Source of the DNA: an uncultured Desulfobacteraceae bacterium
GTDB taxonomy: Bacteria; Desulfobacterota; Desulfobacteria; Desulfobacterales; UBA5852
Length of the DNA stretch: 64,000 bases
Assembly (NCBI GenBank): GCA_913060875.1
Contig: CAJXSL010000019.1
Location: 1-64,000 of the forward strand
Direction: 5' to 3'
Below, piece after piece: positions 1-8,164 of the stretch. Position 1 is the first letter of the stretch, and the number at the start of each line of letters is the position of its first letter. The notes beneath the pieces were generated by a model. It ran no database searches, was not told the origin of the DNA, and saw only the letters and a list, made by a program, of their open reading frames with translations. A program made the translations under genes and the position numbers.

Positions 1-264
1 GAGAGTAACAAGTGAGTCGTTCTGATGGCAGAGCCACTGAACTCTGACCTTGCCCTAAGGGCATGGGTTTCTATGCTAGACTAAAAAATAAAACCAATAG
101 AAAGTATTAAATAATTCTATTATTTCAAGAATCCACAGATGAAACAATTTTTTTATCTAATTTGTGGAGTTTCTTCAATATAGAGAAAGATACTTGCTAC
201 TGCCCATCTTAGTTATTGAGTTGCCTTATGTATGCATTCATCGTGTCTGCCCAATACAATGACA
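1..264. other. Left-edge intergenic region, no gene recognised
   Basis: I see no convincing coding region here. The first 60 bases contain a small palindrome around TTGCCCTAAGGGCATGG, and positions 70-200 are AT-rich. The stretch ends in the promoter-like sequence of the following SDR gene. A short open frame covering 232-441 overlaps the SDR gene out of frame and has no family resemblance. Confidence 0.5.
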
Positions 265-293
265 TTGCGAAGCATATCTACGCATTGTATAAT
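265..293 (+). promoter_or_regulatory. Sigma-70-like promoter of the SDR gene
   Basis: TTGCGA at 265-270 is separated by exactly 17 bases from a perfect TATAAT at 288-293. The expected transcription start, about 7 bases further on, falls at or next to the ATG at 302. The SDR mRNA would therefore be leaderless or nearly so, which agrees with the absence of a Shine-Dalgarno sequence. Confidence 0.5.
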
Positions 294-301
294 AAAACAA
301 A

Positions 302-1183
302 ATGAGCCCACGGATAGAAAACGATTCAATCAATGGAATGACGTGCCTGATAACAGGCGCAACTTCAGGTATTGGAAAAGCCACTGCCCTTGCGATTGCC
401 CGGCGCGGCATTCATACTGTCATCGTTGGTCGCAATCATGAAAAATGCTTGAGGACAGCCCTCCACATTAAACAAAAATCCCGTTCCGAGGCGGTTGACT
501 TTTTCATTGCGGATCTCGCCTCTCTATCGGACGTAAGAAAAGTCGCTGCAGCGTTCAAGGAGAAATACAGCAAACTTGATATCCTGGTAAATAACGTCGG
601 GGCCCGTTTTATGAACTATATCCAAAGCCCCGACGGCTATGAGATGACATTTGCGTTGAATCATTTGTCCGGCTTTCTTCTGACCCATCTTCTGATGGAT
701 ACTTTAAACAAATGTAAGGTTTCTCGTATTGTCAACGTGGCTTCCGGAGCCCACGCCCGCGCTTTGGAGTTGGAGTCCTTGCTTGTCAATGTCGAAAACT
801 ACGATGGCCGAAAGGCCTACGCCCAGTCCAAGCTGGCCAATCTGTTGTTCACCTACGAGTTGAGTCGAAGGGTGGCCGGGACGGGGATCACTGTCAATGC
901 TGTTGACCCCGGTGGAGTGGCCACCAATTTCAATCGCAACAATGGTTTTCGTTTTTGGCTGCGACACATCGGTGCCCATATTCTGGCACGCAACCTGACA
1001 GGCCCTCAAAAGGGGGCTGAAACAAGCGTGTACCTCGCCATATCTCAGGATGTCGAAGGGATTACCGGACGCTATTACCGCTACCGGCAACCTATTGAAT
1101 CATCACCCGCATCCTATGACCGCAAGGCTGCCAAGCGTATCTGGGAACTCAGCGAAAAATTCACCGGCATGTCGTCAACCTAA
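302..1183 (+). CDS. Short-chain dehydrogenase/reductase, retinol-dehydrogenase-like
   Basis: Predicted cytosolic NAD(P)-dependent oxidoreductase of 293 residues with a Rossmann fold. Visible motifs are the cofactor loop TGATSGIG at residues 18-25, NNVG at 97-100, catalytic Ser148, and the YxxxK pair Tyr173/Lys177, so the active site is complete. The order of motifs and the N120-H121 segment match the WWOX/RDH11-type 'classical' SDRs, which act on alcohols, ketones or lipid-like substrates. The natural substrate cannot be read from the sequence. No Shine-Dalgarno precedes the ATG and the promoter -10 ends only 8 bases upstream. It stands alone, 208 bases before the acyltransferase gene, at the left end of a polysaccharide locus. 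Confidence 0.85.
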   Translation: MSPRIENDSINGMTCLITGATSGIGKATALAIARRGIHTVIVGRNHEKCLRTALHIKQKSRSEAVDFFIADLASLSDVRKVAAAFKEKYSKLDILVNNVGARFMNYIQSPDGYEMTFALNHLSGFLLTHLLMDTLNKCKVSRIVNVASGAHARALELESLLVNVENYDGRKAYAQSKLANLLFTYELSRRVAGTGITVNAVDPGGVATNFNRNNGFRFWLRHIGAHILARNLTGPQKGAETSVYLAISQDVEGITGRYYRYRQPIESSPASYDRKAAKRIWELSEKFTGMSST

Positions 1184-1391
1184 CGTTATCAACTGTATGC
1201 TACAGGTTATTGAATAGTACATCCTCATCTAATTTCCTGCGCCCATCAAATTACCAAAATCATATCTTTTATACCCTTAAGGATTATCGCTCAGTGTTCG
1301 CTCACAATGCGTAAAAACAACCCCTACAGTTGCGCTGCCGAGACGACCACTATATTCAAAGATCAAATTCTAAAGAAACGGAATCCTGCTC

Positions 1392-1892
1392 ATGCCTGTT
1401 AAAGCGGTAAATCGCATCATGCAAATGTTGTCATCGGTTGCGCCGGGGGGGTACACCATCAGGCCACGGCTACATGCTCTTAGAGGTGTGCATATCGGAA
1501 AGGATGTCTGGATCGGACAATATGTCTATATTGATGAGAACCATCCCGATGCGGTAAAAATCGGTGACAACTGCGCTATCAATATTCGAACATCGATCTA
1601 TGCCCACATGTATTTCGGTCCGCCCAAGAAGATCGGTGGCTTTGTCAAGGAAGTGGTGATTGAAAACAATGTCTTTATCGGACCCCACTGCCTTATTCTT
1701 CCTGGCGTTCACATAGGTGAAGGCGCGGTTATTAAGGGAGGGACAGTCGTTTCCCGGAATGTACCGCCTTACACGCTTTGGGGAATGCCTGATGCCGGCC
1801 CGCTGGCCAAAATTACGGTGCCCCTCAAACCCGGGCACACCTATCAGGAGTTCGTAAGAGGCCTGAGGCCCATACGGAAACACAGAAAATAA
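1392..1892 (+). CDS. Hexapeptide-repeat (left-handed beta-helix) acyltransferase
   Basis: This 166-residue protein shows the isoleucine-rich hexapeptide pattern of LbH acetyltransferases. Examples are VHIGKDVWIGQYVYI around residues 33-47 and VVIENNVFIGPHCLILPGVHIGEGAVI around 88-114, which build a left-handed beta-helix trimer. His72 in the YAHMYFG loop is a candidate catalytic base. Family members move acetyl or other acyl groups from acyl-CoA or acyl-ACP to sugars, so O-acetylation of a surface polysaccharide is a reasonable role here, given the sugar-transferase and rhamnose genes downstream. The upstream 200 bases contain no strong Shine-Dalgarno. The call to family is firm; the acceptor is unknown. 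Confidence 0.75.
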   Translation: MPVKAVNRIMQMLSSVAPGGYTIRPRLHALRGVHIGKDVWIGQYVYIDENHPDAVKIGDNCAINIRTSIYAHMYFGPPKKIGGFVKEVVIENNVFIGPHCLILPGVHIGEGAVIKGGTVVSRNVPPYTLWGMPDAGPLAKITVPLKPGHTYQEFVRGLRPIRKHRK

Positions 1893-1975
1893 GCCAAAAG
1901 GACAAGGTACGAGGAAAAAGGCAAGAGATCAAAGGTCCTGGCAAAATGACAAAAGTCCGGAAGGCCGGACTGTGA
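1893..1975. repeat. Purine-rich low-complexity intergenic stretch
   Basis: Short G/A-rich words such as aaggtacgaggaaaaaggca recur here. They resemble the words flanking the four-helix-bundle gene at 4110-4205, suggesting the same dispersed repeat family. No coding signal. Confidence 0.35.
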
Positions 1976-1985
1976 GGAAGGATGA

Positions 1986-2402
1986 ATGATTCTTGATCAT
2001 ATCGGGATTGTTGTAAGGTCTCTCGAAAAAGGCATCGCCCATTGGGAAAAACTGTTTGGATATCAACAACAAACAACCGTCATTACCAATAAGCGGCAAA
2101 AGGTTAACGTCGTCTTTCTGGAAAAGAAAGGGTCATTGTCCATCAAGCTGATCGAGCCCTCCGAGCCCTCCTCGACCATTGCCAAAATGGCTTCCCGTGG
2201 TGGAGGGTTGCATCATTTATGTTTTCGTACGGAAAATCTGGAGCGCACCGTCGCCAAAATGAAAAATATGCCTGTGCGCATCATTGCCCTCCCCGAGCCA
2301 GGGGAGGCCTTTGCCAACCATGAGATTGCCTTTGTCTATTCGCAAGGGGTGAATATCGAGCTTATCGATACTCTGGAGCGCGCCGGGAAGATTAAAGAAT
2401 AG
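1986..2402 (+). CDS. VOC-family protein, methylmalonyl-CoA-epimerase-like
   Basis: Small 138-residue vicinal-oxygen-chelate protein with two beta-alpha-beta-beta-beta modules. His5 (LDHIGIVV), His77 in the GGGLHHLCF segment and Glu125 in NIELID sit where methylmalonyl-CoA epimerase has metal ligands, and the overall length and pattern match that family. Epimerases of this type interconvert (R)- and (S)-methylmalonyl-CoA using a divalent metal. Related VOC proteins do other chemistry, and the polysaccharide setting leaves the substrate open. The ATG at 1986 follows AGGAAGG with good spacing; another ATG at 1982 is out of frame. Confidence 0.7.
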   Translation: MILDHIGIVVRSLEKGIAHWEKLFGYQQQTTVITNKRQKVNVVFLEKKGSLSIKLIEPSEPSSTIAKMASRGGGLHHLCFRTENLERTVAKMKNMPVRIIALPEPGEAFANHEIAFVYSQGVNIELIDTLERAGKIKE

Positions 2403-2424
2403 AAGCTATCTCAGAAAAGTTTTT

Positions 2425-2640
2425 TCGCCCGATATCGGCGTTGTGCCCTCGTCTCAAGTCATCGACATACTTGAGTATGTACCCCAAGGGCACTTCCTTC
2501 GGGGCGCCTGCGGGTTGCACCCACCGTTGAAGGCTCAATCAGATGGGAAGTCCCGCTTTAGGGGAATTCTCGGCCACGCCTTGATCTCGAACGAAAACCC
2601 TAATCTTGAGAGGCTTCTAAAGTTACGAGATCAAAGCCAA
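2425..2640. repeat. Dispersed intergenic hairpin element (copy 1)
   Basis: This gene-free stretch between the VOC and DUF362 genes contains a GGCGTT...TCGAC hairpin segment with the palindrome ACATACTTGAGTATGT. A related arrangement lies on the opposite strand at 33960-34135: GGCGTT, then TCGTNC, GTC and TCGAC-hairpin, then a GCCTTG...AAAACC tail. The stem bases differ but still pair. A 78-codon open frame at 2443-2679 runs through it and is probably not real. Confidence 0.4.
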
Positions 2641-2745
2641 AATGATCTCCAAAACCTGGACCAGGCCTTACAATCTTAATGCCGAGATAAATTAGCAAAG
2701 GGGCCGTCAAACTGAAATAAATAATGATGATCAAGGGAGGCGCTT

Positions 2746-4098
2746 ATGTTTACGCGTAGAGAAATATTGAAAGTCTTTGGGATGGCGGCGGGTTTTTCGT
2801 TCTTAAAACCTCTTAGCACTGCTGCGGATCTCCCGGAACGACCTGCCGTTGATTATCCCCTATCCACGATCTTCAGATCGGTCAACGGATCACCATCTGA
2901 AAATATCGGAAAGGTCATTGATCTTCTCGGAGGCATTGAAGCCATCGTTGATAAGTCCGATGTCGTTGTAATTAAACCCAACGTCCAGTGGTGGAACCAG
3001 GGCGCACCGAACCTTTCCGCCGTGCATAAATTTGTAGACCTGATCATGGATCGCCCCGGAGGATTTGACGGTGAGGTTGTCATTGCTGAAAACTGCCACC
3101 GGGGCAACCAGCCATGGAATTATGCAGGATGGCAATATACTTTCAAACGCAATGCCAGCATTCCCGGCGTAACAAATTTCAATGATCTTGCGGCCACGCT
3201 CAAAAAATTGTATGGGGATCGTTATTCGACTGTTCACTGGATCAATGTCCAGGCTGGTGCCAAACGCGTCTATTCACCAAAAAACGGATTCGGCTATGTC
3301 TATTGCGATGGCACCAATGGAACAGATCGGCTCGTATTCGGGAATGGCATCCAAGGCGATGGATTCCGCGAAACGATCATGACCTATCCCATATTTGGAA
3401 CGGACCGCGGGACAACGATCGATTACAAATATGGCATTTGGCAAGACGGGAATTACGATAATAAGCGACTGAAATTTATTAACTTTGCCGCCCTCAACCA
3501 CCATAGCACCTATTGCGGCATGACCAGTCTGATTAAAAATTATCTGGGCGTATCGGATTTAAGCGGAGGCCCCGACCCCTTTGACGATGGCAAATTGACC
3601 GATCAGTATTATAATTTTCACTCCTTCCCTTTCAACAAATGGGCTCCAGGTCCCCAACCCGGCATGATCGGGGCCGAAATCGGCGTCTTCTTTGAGGCTA
3701 TCCGCCGACCAGATCTGAACATCGTGACGGCGGAATGGATCGGTCTAGCAGATCGCATCAAGCCACCGGTTGCGCGAACACGCGCCGTTTTAGCGTCGAC
3801 AGATCCCGTGGCGTTGGATTTTCACAGTGCCAAATACCTGCTTCATCCCAACTCTCGCATTCCTTTCCACGACCCAGAAAGTCCTGACAGCCCGACGTAC
3901 CAGTATATCAAGGCCTGCGCCGATCAAGGCGGGGGTGAGTTTGACGAACGTCGCGTTAATATGGTTTCTTATGACCACAGAGTAAAAGGGCTGCAAACCG
4001 ATGAGGAAGCTGCCGTCTTTGCTGAAAAGGAATGGGGGGCCCATGTCAGAACAATTGGCAAATATTTACTGATGCGGTACGGATCGTTTCTCCTTTAA
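2746..4098 (+). CDS. Tat-exported DUF362-domain protein
   Basis: A 450-residue protein starting with a twin-arginine signal (TRREILK at residues 3-9, then a hydrophobic AAGFSFL segment), so it is probably exported folded by Tat, perhaps with a bound cofactor. The mature part has the DUF362 features: an early VVIKPNVQW strand-loop, a central HHSTYCGMTSLIKNYLG segment and late STDPVALDF. DUF362 proteins are poorly characterised; some carry Fe-S clusters, but I see no ferredoxin CxxC motif here. Translation starts at ATG 2746 after GGGAGG. The 3' end forms a perfect hairpin. A second, non-exported DUF362 protein is encoded at 26023-27345. Confidence 0.75.
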   Translation: MFTRREILKVFGMAAGFSFLKPLSTAADLPERPAVDYPLSTIFRSVNGSPSENIGKVIDLLGGIEAIVDKSDVVVIKPNVQWWNQGAPNLSAVHKFVDLIMDRPGGFDGEVVIAENCHRGNQPWNYAGWQYTFKRNASIPGVTNFNDLAATLKKLYGDRYSTVHWINVQAGAKRVYSPKNGFGYVYCDGTNGTDRLVFGNGIQGDGFRETIMTYPIFGTDRGTTIDYKYGIWQDGNYDNKRLKFINFAALNHHSTYCGMTSLIKNYLGVSDLSGGPDPFDDGKLTDQYYNFHSFPFNKWAPGPQPGMIGAEIGVFFEAIRRPDLNIVTAEWIGLADRIKPPVARTRAVLASTDPVALDFHSAKYLLHPNSRIPFHDPESPDSPTYQYIKACADQGGGEFDERRVNMVSYDHRVKGLQTDEEAAVFAEKEWGAHVRTIGKYLLMRYGSFLL

Positions 4099-4109
4099 AG
4101 AAACGATCC
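4081..4109 (+). terminator. Perfect 10-bp stem-loop at the end of the DUF362 gene
   Basis: GGATCGTTTC (4081-4090) and GAAACGATCC (4100-4109) pair perfectly around a 9-base loop that contains the stop codon. No T-run follows, so this is terminator-like or an mRNA 3'-stabilising hairpin rather than a classical intrinsic terminator. Confidence 0.45.
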
Positions 4110-4205
4110 GAGGATCAAGGTTCGAGGGGCGGGGTTAGAGGTTCGAGGCAAAAGGGCCGAGTAAAAGACCAAAGGGAACAAGGCGGTTCCGAGGGACGAG
4201 GAAAA
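4110..4205. repeat. Left flank of the four-helix-bundle gene
   Basis: Repeated words of the type ggttcgagg and gggacgagg fill this stretch. Their reverse complements (cctcgttcttcgttcc, cacctcgcatcttgagcc) lie downstream at about 4655-4700, so the four-helix-bundle ORF is enclosed by imperfect inverted repeats. Confidence 0.4.
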
Positions 4206-4220
4206 AAATAAGGAGTCTGG

Positions 4221-4751
4221 ATGCGATTTGAGGATCTTGAAGTATGGAAGCGTGTAGCTCGACTGAGCGCTGACATCTATCGCCACTTGAAGGACCTGAA
4301 AGATTTCGGGTTCAAAGATCAAATAACACGATCCGGATTATCGGTACCAAGCAACATCGCGGAAGGGTTTGAAAGGCTATCTGAGAAAGAGGGTATTGCT
4401 TTCCTATCTTATGCTAAAGGTTCTGCCGGCGAACTTCGATGCCAGATCTATACTGGAATGGACATTGGATATATTCCCAAAAATATCGGAAGTTCGTGGA
4501 TCAAAAGGACCATCGAACTTTCCGCCATGATCGGCAGGTTGATCAAAACAAAAAACAGTACGTGGCGAACCGCCTCAAAATCGGTAACTGTCAGATCAAG
4601 TCTGAATTACTACAGATTAGGAAACGCAAAATGCTGCAAATATCTTTCCTTTCCCCCCTCGTTCTTCGTTCCTTACACCTCGCATCTTGAGCCTTTAACC
4701 TTCAAACTTTATCCTGGTATTTCTTATGTGCGGCATCGCCGGTATCATTGA
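4221..4751 (+). CDS. Four-helix-bundle protein (S23/IVS-encoded family)
   Basis: Residues 1 to about 110 match the four-helix-bundle family first seen in 23S rRNA intervening sequences: FEDLEVWKRVARLSADIY, then ITRSGLSVPSNIAEGFER, then FLSYAKGSAGELRCQI and MDIGYI. These proteins are usually about 115-125 residues. Here the frame runs on to 176 residues and overlaps the asparagine synthase start by 26 bases. The last 50 or so residues look like translated repeat sequence, so the original stop has probably been lost. Inverted purine-rich repeats flank the gene, suggesting it arrived as a small mobile unit. Function unknown; the related Avd proteins of diversity-generating retroelements bind nucleic acid, but no retroelement is visible here. 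Confidence 0.65.
   Translation: MRFEDLEVWKRVARLSADIYRHLKDLKDFGFKDQITRSGLSVPSNIAEGFERLSEKEGIAFLSYAKGSAGELRCQIYTGMDIGYIPKNIGSSWIKRTIELSAMIGRLIKTKNSTWRTASKSVTVRSSLNYYRLGNAKCCKYLSFPPSFFVPYTSHLEPLTFKLYPGISYVRHRRYH
4652..4705. repeat. Right flank of the four-helix-bundle gene
   Basis: The C/T-rich words cctcgttcttcgttcc and cacctcgcatcttgagcc are the inverted counterpart of the G/A-rich words at 4110-4205. They lie inside the extended reading frame of the four-helix-bundle protein. Confidence 0.35.
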
Positions 4752-6723
4752 TTTTAATCATCACGAAGACATGCAGGCCCTTCTGCAACGCATGCTGGGA
4801 TTCCTGCACCACCGGGGTCCTGACGCAGGCGGGCTTTACATGGACCATGGCGTCGGGCTGGGACACGCGCGTCTGAGTATCATCGATTTAGCCGGCGGCG
4901 ATCAACCGATCCACAATGAGGACCGTAACGTCTGGATCGTCTACAATGGTGAAGTGTTTAATTACCCCGAACTGCGCCAAGAACTCTTGACCCGCGGCCA
5001 TCGATTCTACACCACCACCGATACGGAAGTCATCGTCCATCTTTATGAAGAGATGGGCCCGGCTCTTTTTGAAAAACTCAACGGCCAGTTTGCATTTGCC
5101 ATCTGGGATGCCCGCAAACGCCACCTCATCCTTGGCCGAGACCGTGTGGGGATCCGTCCGTTATTTTACGTCCACAACGGACAACGCCTGCAGTTTGCCT
5201 CCGAAATCAAAGCCCTCTTTGCGGATGCTCGTATCCAACGCAAACTGGATTCCCAGACCCTTTCAGACATTTTCACGTGCTGGACCCCGGTGGACGACCG
5301 CACCCCTTTTACTGGCGTGCGTCAGGTCCCGGCCGGACATTACGCGAAATTTTCGGAAAAAGGGATTCGTATTACCCCTTATTGGACGATCCCTGCCGGC
5401 GATACCGATCCCGGCGAACGCCCTTTCGAGGATTGGCTGGAGGAGTTCAAAGCACTGATTCTGGATGCCACGCGCATCCGGCTGCGGGCCGACGTCCCTG
5501 TGGGCGCTTATTTGAGCGGCGGCATCGACAGTACCTATACCAGCGCGCTGGTCAAAAACAATTTCAACAACCGCCTGTGCACCTTTTCAGTCGGCTTCAG
5601 CGACCAGCGCTTCGACGAAAGCCACTTCCAGAAACTGGCCCTTGAAAGCCTTCAGACCGAACACCGCATGACCACCTGTGCCGAAAACAGTATTGGCGCC
5701 ATATTTCCGGATGTGGTCTGGCACACCGAAACGCCGATCCTGCGCACAGCGCCGGCCCCCCTCTTTCTGTTGGCCCGCCTGGTAAGGGAAACCAATTTTA
5801 AAGTTGTGCTGACTGGTGAGGGCGCCGACGAAATCATGGCCGGTTACAATATTTTCAAGGAAGCGCAGGTGCGCCGCTTCTGGGCACGCAACCCGCTTTC
5901 TGAAAATCGGCCCATGCTGCTGCAGCGCCTCTATCCTTACATTTTTGCCGAAGGCTCCGAGAGGGCCAAGCAGTATCTGAAATCCTTCTTTAAAAAAGAT
6001 CTGGAACAGACTGATTCGCCAATTTATTCGCACCTGCCGCGCTGGCACAATACCGCCCAGCTGCGACATTTCTTTTCGGATGCCTTGCGAAACCGAACCA
6101 CCGGTTCCAAACGTTTCGAGGAGCGATTCACAGCCTCGCTGCCAACCGATTTCATGCAGTGGCCGGCCCTGTCGCGTGCCCAATACATTGAAATGCGGCT
6201 TTTCCTGACCAACTACCTGCTGAGCTCCCAGGGAGACCGCATGGCCATGGCCCATTCCGTCGAAGGACGCTATCCGTTTCTGGATTACCGGGTTATCGAG
6301 TTAGCATTTCGCATGCCGCCCCGCTATCGGCTATTCGGCTTGACTGAAAAACACATATTGAAAACAGCGGCACGGGGCGTCATTCCCCCGGAATTGATCG
6401 ACCGTCCGAAGCAGCCTTACCGGGCCCCAATAAGCAGTGCTTTCGTGAGTTCCGCCCCTCCCGACTATATGGCGGACCTCTTGTCGGAAAAACGCTTGGA
6501 GGAGAGCAGCTATTTTGCCCCCCGCAAGGTTCATCAACTGCGGCTCAAGGCCCGGCAGCCCAATGGCCGGGCCTTGAGCGAACGCGAAAACATGGCCCTG
6601 GTCGGCATTATCTCGACCCAGCTTTTGGATGACCAATTTATACGGCATTTCCCGACAGAGCCCGACCATCTTCACAAGAATCTCAAGATTTACCATCAAG
6701 ACACCGAAAACAGATTGAACTGA
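4726..6723 (+). CDS. asnB: Asparagine-synthase-type glutamine amidotransferase
   Basis: A 665-residue class II amidotransferase. Cys2 (MCGIAG) is the N-terminal nucleophile that releases ammonia from glutamine, with HRGPD at 29-33 and VYNGEVFN around 72-79. The C-terminal synthase half has the ATP-pyrophosphatase loop SGGIDST at 264-270 and GEGADE near residue 365. The enzyme activates a carboxylate with ATP and amidates it. In exosortase-linked polysaccharide loci, members of this family are thought to amidate a sugar acid or other precursor rather than supply asparagine. A nadE-like gene follows 11 bases later, then an ACP and acyl-AMP ligase, so amidation of a carrier-linked product is plausible. 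The start is fixed by the required Cys2. Confidence 0.85.
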   Translation: MCGIAGIIDFNHHEDMQALLQRMLGFLHHRGPDAGGLYMDHGVGLGHARLSIIDLAGGDQPIHNEDRNVWIVYNGEVFNYPELRQELLTRGHRFYTTTDTEVIVHLYEEMGPALFEKLNGQFAFAIWDARKRHLILGRDRVGIRPLFYVHNGQRLQFASEIKALFADARIQRKLDSQTLSDIFTCWTPVDDRTPFTGVRQVPAGHYAKFSEKGIRITPYWTIPAGDTDPGERPFEDWLEEFKALILDATRIRLRADVPVGAYLSGGIDSTYTSALVKNNFNNRLCTFSVGFSDQRFDESHFQKLALESLQTEHRMTTCAENSIGAIFPDVVWHTETPILRTAPAPLFLLARLVRETNFKVVLTGEGADEIMAGYNIFKEAQVRRFWARNPLSENRPMLLQRLYPYIFAEGSERAKQYLKSFFKKDLEQTDSPIYSHLPRWHNTAQLRHFFSDALRNRTTGSKRFEERFTASLPTDFMQWPALSRAQYIEMRLFLTNYLLSSQGDRMAMAHSVEGRYPFLDYRVIELAFRMPPRYRLFGLTEKHILKTAARGVIPPELIDRPKQPYRAPISSAFVSSAPPDYMADLLSEKRLEESSYFAPRKVHQLRLKARQPNGRALSERENMALVGIISTQLLDDQFIRHFPTEPDHLHKNLKIYHQDTENRLN

Positions 6724-6734
6724 AAGGAAAAAGA

Positions 6735-7730
6735 ATGCCATCCGAAACCGGACTCAATGATGACGTCCTGGAATTGAATGCCCAGGATGAGGTGGAATCG
6801 ATCTGCGACCGGATCCGCCGGATTCTGGCCAACGACTTGAAGCGCCGAGGACTGGTAGTTGCTTTGTCCGGAGGCATCGACAGCAGTGTCACTACCGCGC
6901 TGGCCGTCAAGGCTGTCGGGCCGGAACGGGTCCTTGTCCTGTTGATGCCCGAACGCCACTCCGCGGGAGAAACCCTTGAGTTGAGCCGCAGTGTCGCCGA
7001 GGCCTTCCGTGCGCCGTATGAGCATGAAGATATATCCGGCATTCTTGAAGCTGTCGGATTTTACCGGCGTTACAATGAGGCTGTTCGTCAGGTAATCCCG
7101 GAATACGGGCAGGGCTGGAAATCCAAAATCGTCATACCGAGCGTTTTTGCGACAAAGGGGTTCAGCCTCTTTTCCATCGTGGCCCAGGACGATAAGGGCA
7201 ACGAGATCAAAAAACGGCTGCCCCTCAAGGCCTATCTCGAAATCGTCGCCGCCACCAACTTCAAGCAGCGCATCCGCAAGATGATGGAATACTACCACGC
7301 CGACCGGCTCAACTTTGCCGTGGCCGGCACACCCAATCGTCTCGAGTACGACCAGGGGTTCTTCGTCAAGCTAGGCGATGGGGCCGCCGACATCAAACCC
7401 ATCGCCCACCTATACAAGAGCCAAGTCTACCAACTGGCCGAATATCTAGGGGTTCCCGAGGAAATCCGCAAACGCCCCCCCACCACCGACACCTATTCCC
7501 TGCCCCAGGGGCAGGACGAGTTTTATTTCTCGTTGCCCCACGATAAGATGGACCTCTGTCTCTACGGCCGCAATAATAAGGTTGCCCCCGAGGTCTTGGC
7601 ACCGCTCGCGGGTATAACGCCGGGGCAGGTCCAGCGGGTATACGACGATATCGACACTAAACGTTCCACCACCCGCTATCTCCATCTGTCCCCACTTCTG
7701 GCGGGTGATGTACCGGAATTAGCCAAATGA
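6735..7730 (+). CDS. nadE: NAD+ synthetase-like ATP-pyrophosphatase (ammonia-dependent type)
   Basis: This 331-residue protein has the adenylation loop SGGIDSS at 45-51, VAGTPNRLEYDQGFFVKLGDG near 195-215, and DIKPIAHLYKSQVYQLA. These match NadE, which converts deamido-NAD and ammonia to NAD+. It lacks the N-terminal glutaminase domain found in glutamine-dependent NadE, so it needs free or delivered ammonia. An insertion around residues 110-180 is longer than in minimal NadE proteins. It follows the asnB-type gene by 11 bases. Either it is the housekeeping NAD synthetase or, by inference, a locus-specific amidating enzyme for the surface polymer; sequence alone does not decide. Confidence 0.75.
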   Translation: MPSETGLNDDVLELNAQDEVESICDRIRRILANDLKRRGLVVALSGGIDSSVTTALAVKAVGPERVLVLLMPERHSAGETLELSRSVAEAFRAPYEHEDISGILEAVGFYRRYNEAVRQVIPEYGQGWKSKIVIPSVFATKGFSLFSIVAQDDKGNEIKKRLPLKAYLEIVAATNFKQRIRKMMEYYHADRLNFAVAGTPNRLEYDQGFFVKLGDGAADIKPIAHLYKSQVYQLAEYLGVPEEIRKRPPTTDTYSLPQGQDEFYFSLPHDKMDLCLYGRNNKVAPEVLAPLAGITPGQVQRVYDDIDTKRSTTRYLHLSPLLAGDVPELAK

Positions 7731-7740
7731 CCCAACATGC

Positions 7741-7763
7741 CGGAAAGCTTTAATCAGCTTCCG
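7741..7763 (+). terminator. Stem-loop after the nadE-like gene
   Basis: CGGAAaGCT pairs with AGCTTCCG across a 6-base loop, with one bulged A. The downstream sequence has only a weak T-run (tgtgtttt), so termination is probable but not certain. Confidence 0.4.
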
Positions 7764-7895
7764 AATGTGTTTTGAACCCATATAGCGATATCTTTATTAA
7801 AAGAAAATAGTTACGCTCAAACGGCAGAATACGGTCCTGTGCAAAGGTTAGAGGGCCTACATAGAAATCCAATATGACTTGTTAGGGAGCTCTTA

Positions 7896-8144
7896 ATGGC
7901 AGCACACAAAGAAAAAGTCAGAGCATTCATTATCGACAATTTCATGTTCGGCAGTGCGGACGGACTGACCGATGAGACATCTTTTCTTGACGAAGGCATC
8001 ATCGACTCCACGGGTATACTCGAACTCGTGGACTTCCTGGAGCAGGAATTCGGCATCCAAATCGAGGACGAAGAACTGGTCCCTGAAAATCTCGATTCTA
8101 TTACCAATGTCCACACCTTTATCGAAAACAAATTGTCGGCGTAA
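7896..8144 (+). CDS. Acyl carrier protein
   Basis: An 82-residue acidic ACP/PCP-type protein. The phosphopantetheine attachment site is Ser38 in DEGIIDSTGILEL, followed by the helix LVDFLEQEFGI and an acidic DEEL stretch, as in ACPs. The family carries acyl or aminoacyl groups as thioesters. The start ATG follows AGGGAG. The acyl-AMP ligase gene begins 20 bases downstream, so ligase and carrier probably work as a pair that loads an acid onto the carrier for transfer to a surface glycan or lipid. This pairing is typical of exosortase-associated loci. Confidence 0.85.
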   Translation: MAAHKEKVRAFIIDNFMFGSADGLTDETSFLDEGIIDSTGILELVDFLEQEFGIQIEDEELVPENLDSITNVHTFIENKLSA

Positions 8145-8164
8145 GCTGACGGCCCCCCATACCC

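Noticed and set aside
2443-2679. 78-codon open frame between the VOC and DUF362 genes
   Set aside because: It runs through a dispersed hairpin element, has no ribosome site and shows no family features.
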